Source of the DNA: Pilaira anomala
Lineage: Eukaryota; Mucoromycota; Mucoromycetes; Mucorales; Mucoraceae
DNA: 24,669 nucleotides
Assembly (NCBI GenBank): GCA_025716855.1
Contig: JAIXMQ010000157.1
Span: forward strand, 1-24,669
Direction: 5' to 3'
The notes beneath the pieces are model-generated. The model was not told where the DNA came from, searched no databases, and was given only the letters and a program-made list of their open reading frames with translations. Numbering within the stretch: the stretch's first letter is position 1; the number at the start of each line of letters is the position of its first letter. A program made the translations under genes and the position numbers. This document shows positions 7,570 to 16,696 of the stretch, piece by piece.

Positions 7570-9817
7570 ATGTCTGGATTTAACTCTGTTGTACCCATCT
7601 CCAGTTCTTCAAGAGCAAGAGTTGAGATGGAAATGAGAGAATCAATGCAAAGAACAACTCAAGCCTTGTCACAAGCTCGTCCTCTTAACACTAGTAAGGC
7701 TTATGATCCAAAGATTGCTGAATTTCGTGCATGGTGTGATTATAAGTTCCACTATCAGCCACTCGAACAGAGATACATTGTTACTGGAGAAAAAGCTCAT
7801 TATTTCTTAGATGATGCAGTAAGTTTTTTTTTTTTTTTTTTTTTTTATCAATAAATCTGACAGAACTTTGTTATTAGGTCAAAGGAAGAATATCTCGACA
7901 TAAAAGAAAAGCAACTGAAAATCAAGAAAGTGAAGAAGGTCTCCCTTGCCGTAGAATTAGGTTTGCAACATTAAATCAGTATGGTGCAGCCTTAGTTCAT
8001 TTATGGAAGCAGCAATCATTGATGAATATCAATTCCAATCCTCATCCAAGACAAGCTTTTACTGGTCTCTTGGAAATGGCTTTGTTGGAAGAAGAGCAAA
8101 TAAGAAAAGACAACTATGTCGATCGTGGAATTGGAACTATCATGGATGGGTATACAACTACCGGCCAAATTGCCTCGCTTGTTAGTTTTTACTTCAGCAA
8201 GAATAATACCAACAATTTGCGTAATGCTTTGGCTTTTTTGTTGTCCCATTTTTGTCTTCTTCGTGGTGAATCAGCTAGAAAAGCTGAACTTCCTGATCTT
8301 CAGGTAACTAACTTGGAAGGCGAAGGATCTGTGAGATGTCCTGCTATTATCTTGGTAATGAGACAAGGAAAGACAAATAAACATGGAAGATTGGAAGTTG
8401 GAGCATGTATTAGAAACAAAAGAGTGGAAATTTGTCCCTTTATGATGCTTGGCACCTACTTTTTCGCTCGCTATCAAGTTGACAATGAGCCTTTTCCTAG
8501 CTTTGCTACCTCTGAGGACTGGTTTGACATAAAAATTCTCAAGCATACCAATGATAACTTGAAAGCTGAATGGCCCTACAAAAGTCATCTTACTGCCATT
8601 GATAATGCTTTTAAAGCTTGTGGAATCACTTCATCAAAAAAAACCCATGTTGGTCGTGGCTCTGCTGCAAGAATGGCAGACTTGCAAGGTGTTCCAGAAT
8701 CTGATATTAGACGTATGGGTAGATGGAATAACAGTTCAATGAATGGTGCTTACTTGACAGGACTTCCTCGTGGTATCATGCGTGCTTTGGCCGGATTTCC
8801 TGCAGAACATGGTGGGGCCTTTTATCTTCCAAGGGATGCAGTTATACCTTCAGAAGAATTACAGTCAAAAGTCTTTCCTGAAGCTAGTGAATGGCTGAGC
8901 AGAGTACGTAGTGGTACTGCAGCGCAAACTGTTGCTGCTGAAAGTTTCTTGAACTTGTTACTTACGCTTCGTATAACTTTTTTGCAAGACTCTGTGTACA
9001 TGCGAAATTTAATGCCCACCCATCCAGTATGGAAGCATCAATTGTTCTCGGATCCAGATTACTTGGAGTTTAAAAGGTATGCAAATAATTTTAAAATCTT
9101 GCAACATTAAATGTGCTAACTTTTATATATATATATAGATCTTTAGAGGTTGCCGCAGAAGTCGAAACAGATGACGAAAGCTTGTTGATGAGGCGTGTTA
9201 TTCCATTTGTTGAAAGACAGATGGTCAGTCTTAATGAAAGACAACAAGAAACCTGTGAAAGAATGATAGAACTTGTAAGAAATATTCAAGGTGATATTAG
9301 AGACATCTCTTCTGGACGAGCCCCTCTTCAAATAAATATCAATTTGCCAGAGAACTCAAATGTACCCACTACAAGTATTCGTACTCTCTCCACCGACAAC
9401 ATTGGATCTAGTGAGACTCTTTCTTCTGATGCATCTAACACAACCAGTGCCACTACTACCAATACAACGGTCAACAACACCTTGGTTAATGTACCAATAG
9501 CACCAACAACACAGCAATACAAAATGAGTCGTGGTTTAACCACAATCACTGACTTATATCGTGAATGGACAGAGGGTTTAGGTGGAAACTATTCAATAGA
9601 ACACCTAAATACCCATTTTCCTGGTTGGTACAAAAATGACAAGACCTTCTACATGAGAAGAAGAAAAATTATTTCGACTATCGAAAGGTACGCGGAAGTG
9701 GATGGAATGTCGATGATTGACGCAGTTCGTCGTGCAGAAATGCTACGTTCAAGAAATAACAAATCGTTGGATTACATTTCTAAGAACCCTGATATGCTAT
9801 TCACATTAACCCAATAA
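7570..9817 (+). CDS. Crypton tyrosine recombinase with Ndc10-like core and GCR1_C-like DNA-binding domain (intact, 3 exons)
   Basis: Exons 7570-7818, 7878-9076 and 9139-9817; introns 7819-7877 (59 nt) and 9077-9138 (62 nt) have GT...AG ends. The joined frame is open for 708 residues to TAA. Residues 40-180 (YDPKIAEFRAWCDY... NPHPRQ) form the N-terminal core-binding part. The recombinase domain carries Arg212 (CLLRGESAR), Lys248 (RQGKTN), His340-x-x-Arg343 (THVGRGSAAR), Trp366 (RMGRWNN) and Tyr375 (GAYLTGLP). These match the R-K-HxxR-W-Y set of tyrosine recombinases and the Ndc10-like family. A coiled, Thr/Asn-rich linker (490-605) leads to a GCR1_C-like domain at about 611-695 (FPGWYKNDKTFYMRRRKI). 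Crypton proteins insert and excise DNA through a covalent 3'-phosphotyrosine link without cutting both strands at once. All catalytic positions are present, so the product may be active. Domestication as a host gene is the alternative. Confidence 0.88.
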
Positions 9818-10317
9818 AAAAATCTTTTACCTTTCCATGTTTTTTTTATAACCTTATTGTTGTTACTTCAGCTTTTGATTTTTTTTTTTTTTTTTAAAAA
9901 AAATAAACTGTATATAGCATAATTCAGGAAATCAAGATATAGTTTTTTTTTTTTTTTTTTTTTTTTTTAGTTTGTGAAGGGCTATTGACTTATAACTTAA
10001 ACATAAAAGATATAGAAACCTTTGATTTTGACATATGGTCTGCCCTTAAAACACATTTAGCATATTATTATAGCAGAGGTTTCCCAAAGGGAAATAAATC
10101 CATTTATTTGGCGATCGAAAGGAAATAAATCCAATTATTTGTATGCGGGACTTAAAAAACTAGGTTTCCTAAAGGTTTCCTCAGGTTTCCCACTTGGGAG
10201 ATAATAATTGTTATTGTGTGCGTGTAACATTTTTTTTTTTACTTATTTTAAGAAAAAAAATATATATATTACATACATTGTACATAATACAGATAGAAGT
10301 AGTAGCAAAAGATAGTA
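9818..10317. other. 3' flank of the Crypton: homopolymer tracts and GGTTTCC words
   Basis: T-tracts at about 9880-9894 and 9943-9968 follow the Crypton stop. From 10070 to 10200 the sequence repeats GGTTTCC(C/T) and GGAAATAAATCCA words, including the right-hand 13-bp direct repeat. No gene is visible. Confidence 0.5.
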
Positions 10318-10517
10318 ACTAAAGTAGTTCAAGTAGTTCAAGTAGTTGAAGTAGTTGAAGTAGTTAAAGTAGTTAAAGTAGTTAAAGTAGTTAAAGTAGT
10401 TAAAGTAGTTAAAGTAGTTAAAGTAGTTAAAGTAGTTAAAGTAGTTCTCAAGTAGTGGAAGTAGTTTTCAAGTAGTGGAAGTAGTTTTAAAGTAGTTGAA
10501 GTAGTTGAAGTAGTTGA
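10318..10517. repeat. 9-bp minisatellite (AAGTAGTTN)n
   Basis: About twenty units of the form AAGTAGTT plus a variable ninth base (A, G or C) run almost without interruption, with a few longer variants (AAGTAGTGG, AGTAGTTTTC) in the right-hand third. The array ends one base from the stop codon of the minus-strand gene at 10519. Because the unit is a multiple of three, on the minus strand it would read as repeated Asn-Tyr-Phe in the frame of that gene. Confidence 0.95.
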
Positions 10518-10518
10518 T

Positions 10519-11495
10519 TCATTCCATCATATCTTGGTCAGTGAAAGCAGTAATAGTAGAAGGAGCGTTATCTTCAGAAGTGGTCTCTTCCGAAGCAGCA
10601 TTAGCGATATTACGAGCAGTTTTTTCGATTTCTTCTTGGCCCAAGACCTCGACAGCCTTTAGCAACTTTCTTTGTAATTCTTGATCTAAATTACCCATTC
10701 TTCTCTTCTCCCGAGCAGCAACGGAAAGGTCAATTACTTCCTTATCAATTTCAACCTCATTAAAGTCAATATTAGGAACTGTTTATAAATATATTAAAAA
10801 AAAAGATGAGATATACATATATAAAAAAAAAAAAAAAAAAAAAAACTTACAGAGAGTTTAGCCATGACAATTCCAAATGATACATTTGATTTCACTTTTG
10901 TTTCATCTGCAAAGTACTTTAAAGCATATTTATAAATTGAGTACTTAATAGTTAAAGGATCAACCTCCAAGGGGACACAAGCCAAAGAACCAACCTTCAA
11001 ACGAGACAAGACCAACTTGCAATACGTATTACAATAGCTAACCATGTTCCTACTAGACCTCCAAGTAAAAACACCGTTTGCCAACGTAATTACTTGATCC
11101 ATCGTTGTAACATTATTCAATACGAAACTAATCATATCAGAACGATAAGAGGTTAAGCGGACGAAATTGCCTTCTTCCTTGATAGAGAAATCCACCTTGA
11201 TGTTACTCTTGATATCCACCACAACCTTGGGTAAAGCATAGACCTTCACATTTTTCACAATATACTTACCCATTACTGTAATCAAGTAAAAATTGATTTC
11301 AATAGGCCTAATACCTCGAGTAGAACATCTTAGCTCTCCGTTTAAGCGAGAACAGATATAAATATTCTGTCGGTTGACCCCAAGTTCAAAACGTCTTCGA
11401 AGAAGACCACTAATAAAATTGAGACATTCTAGCCCATTTAACTTCAAAAGCAAAGCTACGTCAGTGTTTATTCTGTTCATAAGTTGACGGTTCAT
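10519..11495 (-). CDS. Orphan protein of unknown function, 293 aa, two exons
   Basis: Exon 1 runs from ATG at 11495 to 10851 (215 codons). A GTAAGT donor at 10850 follows TCT. Exon 2 is best taken as 10755-10519 (78 residues plus TGA), using the acceptor ...AATGAG at 10756; the pyrimidine-adjacent CAG at about 10780 would shift the frame. The first exon encodes MNRQLMNRINTDVALLLKLN and many alternating hydrophobic beta-like segments (VNRQNIYICSRLNGELRC, YIVKNVKVYALPKVVVDI). The second encodes a charged, probably helical, acidic tail (REKRRMGNLDQELQRKLLKA, ending TDQDMME). I recognise no family. Signs of a real gene are the long clean frame, an AT-rich leader, a TATA box, and the absence of stops or shifts in a window full of broken genes. 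Whether it is a host gene or element cargo cannot be told. Confidence 0.65.
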
Positions 11496-11565
11496 TTTGA
11501 TAAAAAAAAAGTAGTAGATAGATTGTTTAAAAAATAAAGAGAATGAAAGGAAAAAAACGTACCTA

Positions 11566-11573
11566 TATTTATA
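11566..11573 (-). promoter_or_regulatory. Probable TATA box of the orphan gene
   Basis: On the minus strand TATAAATA lies about 71 bases before the ATG at 11495, separated by a pyrimidine-rich leader. The arrangement matches that of the Crypton gene. Confidence 0.5.
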
Positions 11574-11583
11574 CCTATATCAT

Positions 11584-11901
11584 AACAAATAGTTTGTTGT
11601 TAGCTCTGCTAGAACGATACAGGATTTTTACAGTCCTGGGAAACACCCCAACAAAAACAGCAGAACTAATATACTCTTTTATTCGATATATTAGGTGAAA
11701 ACCTGTATCATTCTAGCAGAACTAACAACAAACTTTCTTTTATTCGACATATTAAGTAAAAAACCTGTATCATTGAACTCTTTTATTCCACGTATTAGGT
11801 AAAAAAAACCTGTATCATTAAACTCTTTTATTCGACATATTAGGTAAAAAACCTGATATCATTCTGCCAGAGCTAACAACAAACGATTTGTTTTGTTGGG
11901 G
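11584..11901. repeat. Fold-back block of inverted and tandem repeats upstream of the orphan gene
   Basis: An arm at 11586-11629 (containing GTTTGTTGTTAGCTCTG) is the inverse of an arm at about 11846-11890, which holds CAGAGCTAACAACAAAC. A third, direct copy of the right arm lies at about 11699-11735. Nested within is a perfect 11-bp inverted repeat, CCCCAACAAAA (11646-11656) and TTTTGTTGGGG (11891-11901). Between them run four imperfect units of the type CTCTTTTATTCGACATATTA plus GGTAAAAAACCTGTATCATT (about 11670-11870). It could be a non-autonomous fold-back element or a promoter-proximal array. Confidence 0.8.
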
Positions 11902-12660
11902 TAAAGGCGAAAGGATTTCCAACTTGAGATACATAGATTTTTAGAATTATTTATAAGCCTTGAAAAAAAAATACGATGCTTCTATGACAACATAAATCGT
12001 ATACGTAACCTGGGTTAAAAAAAAGTCCCCTAGAAGAAATCATTCTATTCCATAAAAAAATTCGTGTATTACTCTGGCGTGAAGTGTGGAATACAAGAAA
12101 TATCCATCAATAAATAGTAACAAAAAAATATGGTTAAGCTAGTGATATCGAGTTTTTTTTTATGTAAATTTAGGCCGAAATTTTTTTCCCGAAGTTTCAA
12201 ACTTCGACTAGGAAAAAAATCCAAATTCCAACAGAGAAAATATTTTAAATTCCAACAGACGTATATTTAAACTCCGGGTTTTGAAATTATTAACCTTTTT
12301 TTTTCACTAAACTTTATTCCGGTGTCCAAGTAATAAAAAATGTATATCTACTGTCTTTGTGTATTTAATGTTGAAAGATATGCTGACCCTTTAATTATCT
12401 TCATAGTTTTTTATTTTTTTTTTAAAATATCTAGAGTCACATTCATTTATTTCCTTAACTGACCAGATAAAAACAAAAATAAAAAGTGTGTAGGTTTTAT
12501 TTATTAAAATATTCTCAAAAATTGCAAAAGGAACTTGTCAAGTATGAGATAATATATGATCTTAATTTTTTATTTTTCACAAAAAGTAAGAAAAGGAATA
12601 GGGAGCAATAAAGTAATTTTTTTTTTGTGTAAATATGTGTGTGTGTAAAACGATGATGAT
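11902..12660. other. AT-rich intergenic sequence with a strong palindrome
   Basis: No gene is seen. CGAAGTTTCAAACTTCG near 12191-12207 is an 8-1-8 palindrome, itself flanked by TTTTTTTCC and GGAAAAAAA. The phrase AAATTCCAACAGA is repeated at about 12223 and 12250. A short GT microsatellite lies near 12636-12646. Confidence 0.55.
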
Positions 12661-12835
12661 TTAACCTTTTTTACCACTAATTTCCGTATCAACCTCAATT
12701 TTTACCAATGGTTAAACCACCCATTTCTGTATCAACATCATCATCAAGGAGACCCAACTGTTCAACATCATTTGCTTTACTAAATTCTTTGGTCACTACC
12801 GCATGTAGTTCTCTATAAGAACCAAAATATATTGC
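12661..12835 (-). pseudogene. Short acidic coding relic with an internal tandem duplication
   Basis: On the minus strand a frame reads ...SYRELHAVVTKEFSKANDVE, QLGLLDDDVDTEMGGLT, IGKN and stops at 12695-12697. Immediately downstream the phrase VDTE recurs (VDTEISGKKG, stop at 12661), reflecting an imperfect tandem copy of about 43 nt at 12669-12740. The acidic composition and the DNA duplication in step with the protein motif suggest a former coding 3' end. It lies on the same strand and downstream of copy C, so it could be part of the same former element. The family is unknown to me. Confidence 0.3.
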
Positions 12836-13085
12836 TCATAACCAAAATGTATCACTCAAGACAGTAATGTGTTTCTCAGAATCAAAATTAAAATTGACAG
12901 TCTTTTTTTTTTTTTTCCTAGCTGAATTATTTATTATTTCTCATTTTTTTTTCGCTTTTTTTTCATTTTATTTTATTTTTAACTTGCTTTAAAGTTACTT
13001 TATCCTTTTAAGATACATATAAGAAAAAAAAATGTTTATATAATAAATGGGTAAGAAAAAAAAAAGGAATGGAGCTACATGAGGA

Positions 13086-15617
13086 CTAAAGATCTTTAAG
13101 CTTGCCTACCAGTTTTTTTTCAAGTTTTCTGTAAAAAAGTGCGTGAGGCCAAATAACTTTATACTTGTTTCGTGTTGAAGAGTACTTTACAAGCCCAACA
13201 CATTCGACAATGTCGGTAACGTCACATACTGCAATCTTCTTATATTGATCTCCCTTTGAATTACTAGAAACAACAGGGATCCCGTAATCGTCTAATTCGT
13301 GATGCTTCATGGTCTCAATTAAAGCAAGAAAGCTGACTTGACCGTCTTGTTCGTGTTTGAAGTAACACTGTACAGTACCAACAAACCAAGCGTTTCTAGT
13401 ACGACTATAAAAACTAGATGTTAAAACCAGATTCCGTTTTCGTAAAAAAAAAAATACCTTCTTCCTGTATTCGCGTCAAATAGCACTATATTTCCAGCTC
13501 TTGTATCCAAGCCTTTTCTTCTACGGTCAAAAACAGATGAAAATAGTTTCGAATCTTTTCATAATTTCGCAGCAATTCCAACTTCTAAATTATCCAGTTT
13601 TACTTCTTTCAGACCAGTTGCTCTTGCATAAAAACTTTCCAAAGCCTTTACAACCTTTGTTTTGGGTACATCACAATGTAACAAATTGATAGATACATCA
13701 ATGGACAACGAATCCTGATCAAATGGTTCCCAAAGTTGTGGATAATGAGATATACCAGAAGGATGACACCAAAACGAATTTGGACTGTAGGTGGGATTAG
13801 GTGTTAAGCTCTGGGTAGTATTACGAACGAAGTGACTATTATATCCTGCTTGACTTGTAAGAATATTGGATGCATTTGTGTTGATTTTGCTTTTTGATTT
13901 TATGAGATTACTATATTTTTTAATAGCTCTTTCCAAATTACGACAAGAATACGCTCTTAAAGGTCCAGCTTTGATGATAATGTCTTGTAGATGACATAAA
14001 TAATGATTATTAACTGTGAACACCCTAACATTTAATCGCCCTGCGTCTATTTCGTTTCTTAAAAACATATGCCATTTTTCAAAATAACTGTTTATAAAAG
14101 TAAGTTATGTTAGAAAGTCTTTAAATACAATATAAATTAACTGTTGTTCTAAAATTTATCATTCTACCTGTTCACCTTATTTACATCAGATTTGGAAATT
14201 GACCATTGTAAAGCAATCGAACAACATACACTAAGTTCATCAAAGCATATTTTGTTCTTTTATGCTTCAAATGTTCGATTACAATAGTTGGCAAGATATA
14301 CAATAGAAAATCTAACCAATCAACTGCACGATTATGACCTTTTGTACGTTGCCAGTTTCCCTCAAACGATGTTGGTATGGTCTGTCTTGAATCTTTGACG
14401 TAAGTATCAATTTTTTCAAAAAATCGGGATGACACATTTAAATCAAATGAGTAATCGGTGGAGTTTATACATTTGAAACGTAAGTTTTTGCTTGGTAAAA
14501 TCAGATCATAGCAGAGTTGACTAATGTTCTTGTGTAAATGAAATTCGTCGGCAAAGAAGAAGACTGTATTGAAAAAGGTTGGAAGAGAAGCGATCAACTG
14601 ATGAGTGCCTTTCATCCCTTTTGACTATTTTTTGTATGTAAAAGTGTAAGTAATAAGATCTACTTATTATGTAACAATTATTTATACTAACCAAACCATC
14701 ACGAGACACCAGCTCTTTTTTTGTTCTCATAGCTGCTTTCTTTGTAAAATATTTACCTCTATTGGAATTAGATGGTGACACACCTTCAACTTTGCATATT
14801 CTACAACCGTATACTGCTTGATGACCTTGATGATATATTAATGAAGCAATACCAGGAATATCACCGGTAATACCAAGAATAAACACCTTTCCAACATATA
14901 CAACTTCACCATTCTTTTCAACCCTCATACCTTTAGTGCTCAGTTCATTGATTTCATCAATAAAAGGTTTCAAGAAAGGCATCAAATCGTATGTTTTCTT
15001 TGGGCCACTAGGGATAATACCTAAAGGCATCATCATGTTTTCTTCGAATCTGCAAAAAAAAAAAAAAAAAAAAAAGTCATTGTTAAATCGGTAATGTATA
15101 TATGTATTTATATAAAAAAAACAAATTCATATTAAAACATTTATTTACCTTATAGATGGGTCCAGATTCATAATATTGAATGAATCATAGTTTGCTGCTA
15201 TCAGGCTTATGCTTGTTTTGGAAGCCATCAACATACATAACAATACAGATATCATTATCACCGACAATTTTCTCTCACGTAAATGTTTATAGTTTTCACC
15301 AGAGAAGATGTCAACAAGCTGTTCATTGTTAAAATCAAAATTGTTTTTATACTTGAATAACTCCCTGGTATCGTCATCTAACAACATTTGGGTCAAAGAT
15401 TTACCATAGATACACAAGCCATTTGAGCGCGAGGAGAAGTGGTGCCTGCTTTATATCTGCTGCCCTGCATTCTTGATTAGGACAGAATACAGCTTGATCA
15501 TCACCCATATAAAGGTAGCAACTATTTACGCATACATCATAGTTTCTACAGATTCACGAGCTTTAACTACTGAATTCTTAACATGATCTGGTGAACGAAG
15601 TTTCGATCCGTCTAAAC
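13086..15617 (-). pseudogene. Tnp2-like DDE transposase (copy C), near full-length but broken
   Basis: Read right to left: acceptor at 15618, then HVKNSVVKARESVE, a zinc-ribbon start CVNSCYLYMGDDQ...CPNQEC, the first catalytic Asp motif MYVDGF, NLDPSIR, intron 15148-15050, then IIPSGPKKTYDL, FLKPFIDEI, GDIPGIASL and YGCRICKVEG. Intron 14691-14625 precedes NRAVDWLDFLLYILP, and intron 14175-14088 precedes GPLRAYSCRNLERAIKKY and PQLWEPF. Intron 13457-13405 precedes WFVGTVQCYF, ELDDYGIPVV and VTDIVECVG, ending KLKDL at 13086. This is the order expected of Tnp2-domain transposases, nuclear enzymes that mobilise TIR elements. Breaks: several frameshifts in the 5' exon (about 15562, 15455, 15420, 15280, 15185), TAA at 14181-14183 and TGA at 13559-13561. 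At the latter site copy B has TGG (Trp). The 3' exons otherwise remain open. Element ends were not identified. Confidence 0.82.
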
Positions 15618-16453
15618 CTATATATGGAAATATTATGAAGAAAATAAGATAAGTTTATATGTAAATATGTTGGAATTCGGTTTGAAGGGTTTTATAAAAT
15701 AAAATAAAAGGCGATAAATTAAATGACAACGAACAAAGGGGGTTTATTCTTTATTCAAAATTAACTGAGAGCTCCATATTTCTAAACTATGCGACTATTT
15801 ATATTATTACTAAAGATTTGTTAATGACATAATGTTATAGTATTATTTAGTCTATATATCAGCTCTAATGTCTAGCGTGATATATAGTTTATTATTTTAT
15901 GTTTTTAGTTTTGCATGATGTAAGTAGAACAGTGTAGGTGTTTGTATTTGAGATATGACAGGTACTGGATTACCCTGTCATAGCGCTCAATTGAGGTAAC
16001 ACAATGACTTAATTCAATTATGTACCGACGATCTTTTACCTTTATTTATTGCCCAAAGCACATAATGTAAGGTATGAATATATACAAGATCTGTCATATA
16101 TTCTTTAGTATAAATACAAGAGTTAGCCCGGATTATTACTCATATCTGTTCTGGTTTAATAGGTGTAGCCACTCAACTATTAAACATATGATGCAACATC
16201 GCTTTGCTTCCTACAAGTACTTTACTAATCTAGTGTCAATTTTAATTATTCAATCTAAACTTGTTATAGGTTTTGGATTGAATTATCAGAATTTAGTGTT
16301 AATTCTACATCATGTATTTTCCATTGTCCGATAATTATTTTATAACATTGTATTGTGTATCAGTTCGTATTGATATGTCAATCTTTAAATAATATAGTCA
16401 TTTATTGTTTAATTTGGAGTTATGTAATATCCTTTTTTGATGAGTAGTATAAT
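15618..16453. other. AT-rich non-coding stretch upstream of copy C
   Basis: A perfect hairpin with arms ATGACAGG (15955-15962) and CCTGTCAT (15974-15981) is the only clear structure. A TATAAATA word at about 16111 and short frames around 16074-16334 carry no recognisable protein. An N-terminal exon of copy C may lie here but I cannot see one. Confidence 0.5.
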
Positions 16454-16696
16454 TCAGATACAAAAGGTTAAATATATTTTTTTATCCTTCTCAAATTTTG
16501 CCTTAGCAAGAGCAAAATTTTCATTCTTTGCAAATTCATAAAGAGTATCCAATATAACATTAACATCGTTCTCTTGATTTTCTTCAACGATAGGCACATA
16601 AGCCCAGCCCTTAGGATATTTATGTTCCTCTACTGCTAAAGAGCTGGATGGGAGAGGATCTTGAAAATTATCGTCTTCTATAGGATAATTATTCAT
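16454..16696 (-). CDS. Hypothetical small acidic ORF, 80 aa, possibly a first exon
   Basis: An ATG at 16696 opens 80 codons beginning MNNYPIEDDNFQDPLPSSSL, with an acidic, Pro/Ser-rich start, a middle YPKGWAYVPIVEEN and a helical Lys/Glu/Ala-rich end (FALAKAKFEKDKK). A pyrimidine-rich leader (CTCTTCTCTTTTCTTTTCTC) and a TATA-like word lie upstream, as for the better-supported genes here. It is not a shadow of another gene. No family is recognised and no clear 5' splice site follows. It could be a small gene, a first exon of a lost gene, or the detached N-terminus of copy C. Confidence 0.35.
   Translation of the reverse strand: MNNYPIEDDNFQDPLPSSSLAVEEHKYPKGWAYVPIVEENQENDVNVILDTLYEFAKNENFALAKAKFEKDKKIYLTFCI

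Larger units (their letters stand above)
7156..10173 (+). mobile_element. Candidate full-length Crypton element bounded by 13-bp direct repeats
   Basis: The word TAGGTTTCCTAAA occurs at 7156-7168 and again in the same orientation at 10161-10173. It encloses about 3.0 kb whose only gene is the Crypton tyrosine recombinase at 7570-9817. Cryptons have neither TIRs nor LTRs and insert by recombination between a circle and a target, which leaves short direct repeats. The boundary call is inference: the right-hand flank contains several related GGTTTCC words (10076, 10174, 10184), so the exact end is uncertain. Confidence 0.45.

Noticed and set aside
8271..8588. 105-codon minus-strand frame inside the Crypton
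   Set aside because: Antisense shadow of the recombinase domain; no family match and no leader.
12223..15680. AATTCCAACA words at 12.2 kb and TGTTGGAATT at 15.67 kb as ends of an element around copy C
   Set aside because: Their orientation is inverted relative to terminal repeats enclosing copy C, and no longer match or target duplication was found.
1628..16286. 14-base word TTGGATTGAATTAT shared by 1628-1641 and 16273-16286
   Set aside because: Similarity does not extend beyond the word; compatible with chance in AT-rich sequence.
16074..16334. 86-codon plus-strand frame
   Set aside because: No recognisable motif or splice context; composition matches the AT-rich background.
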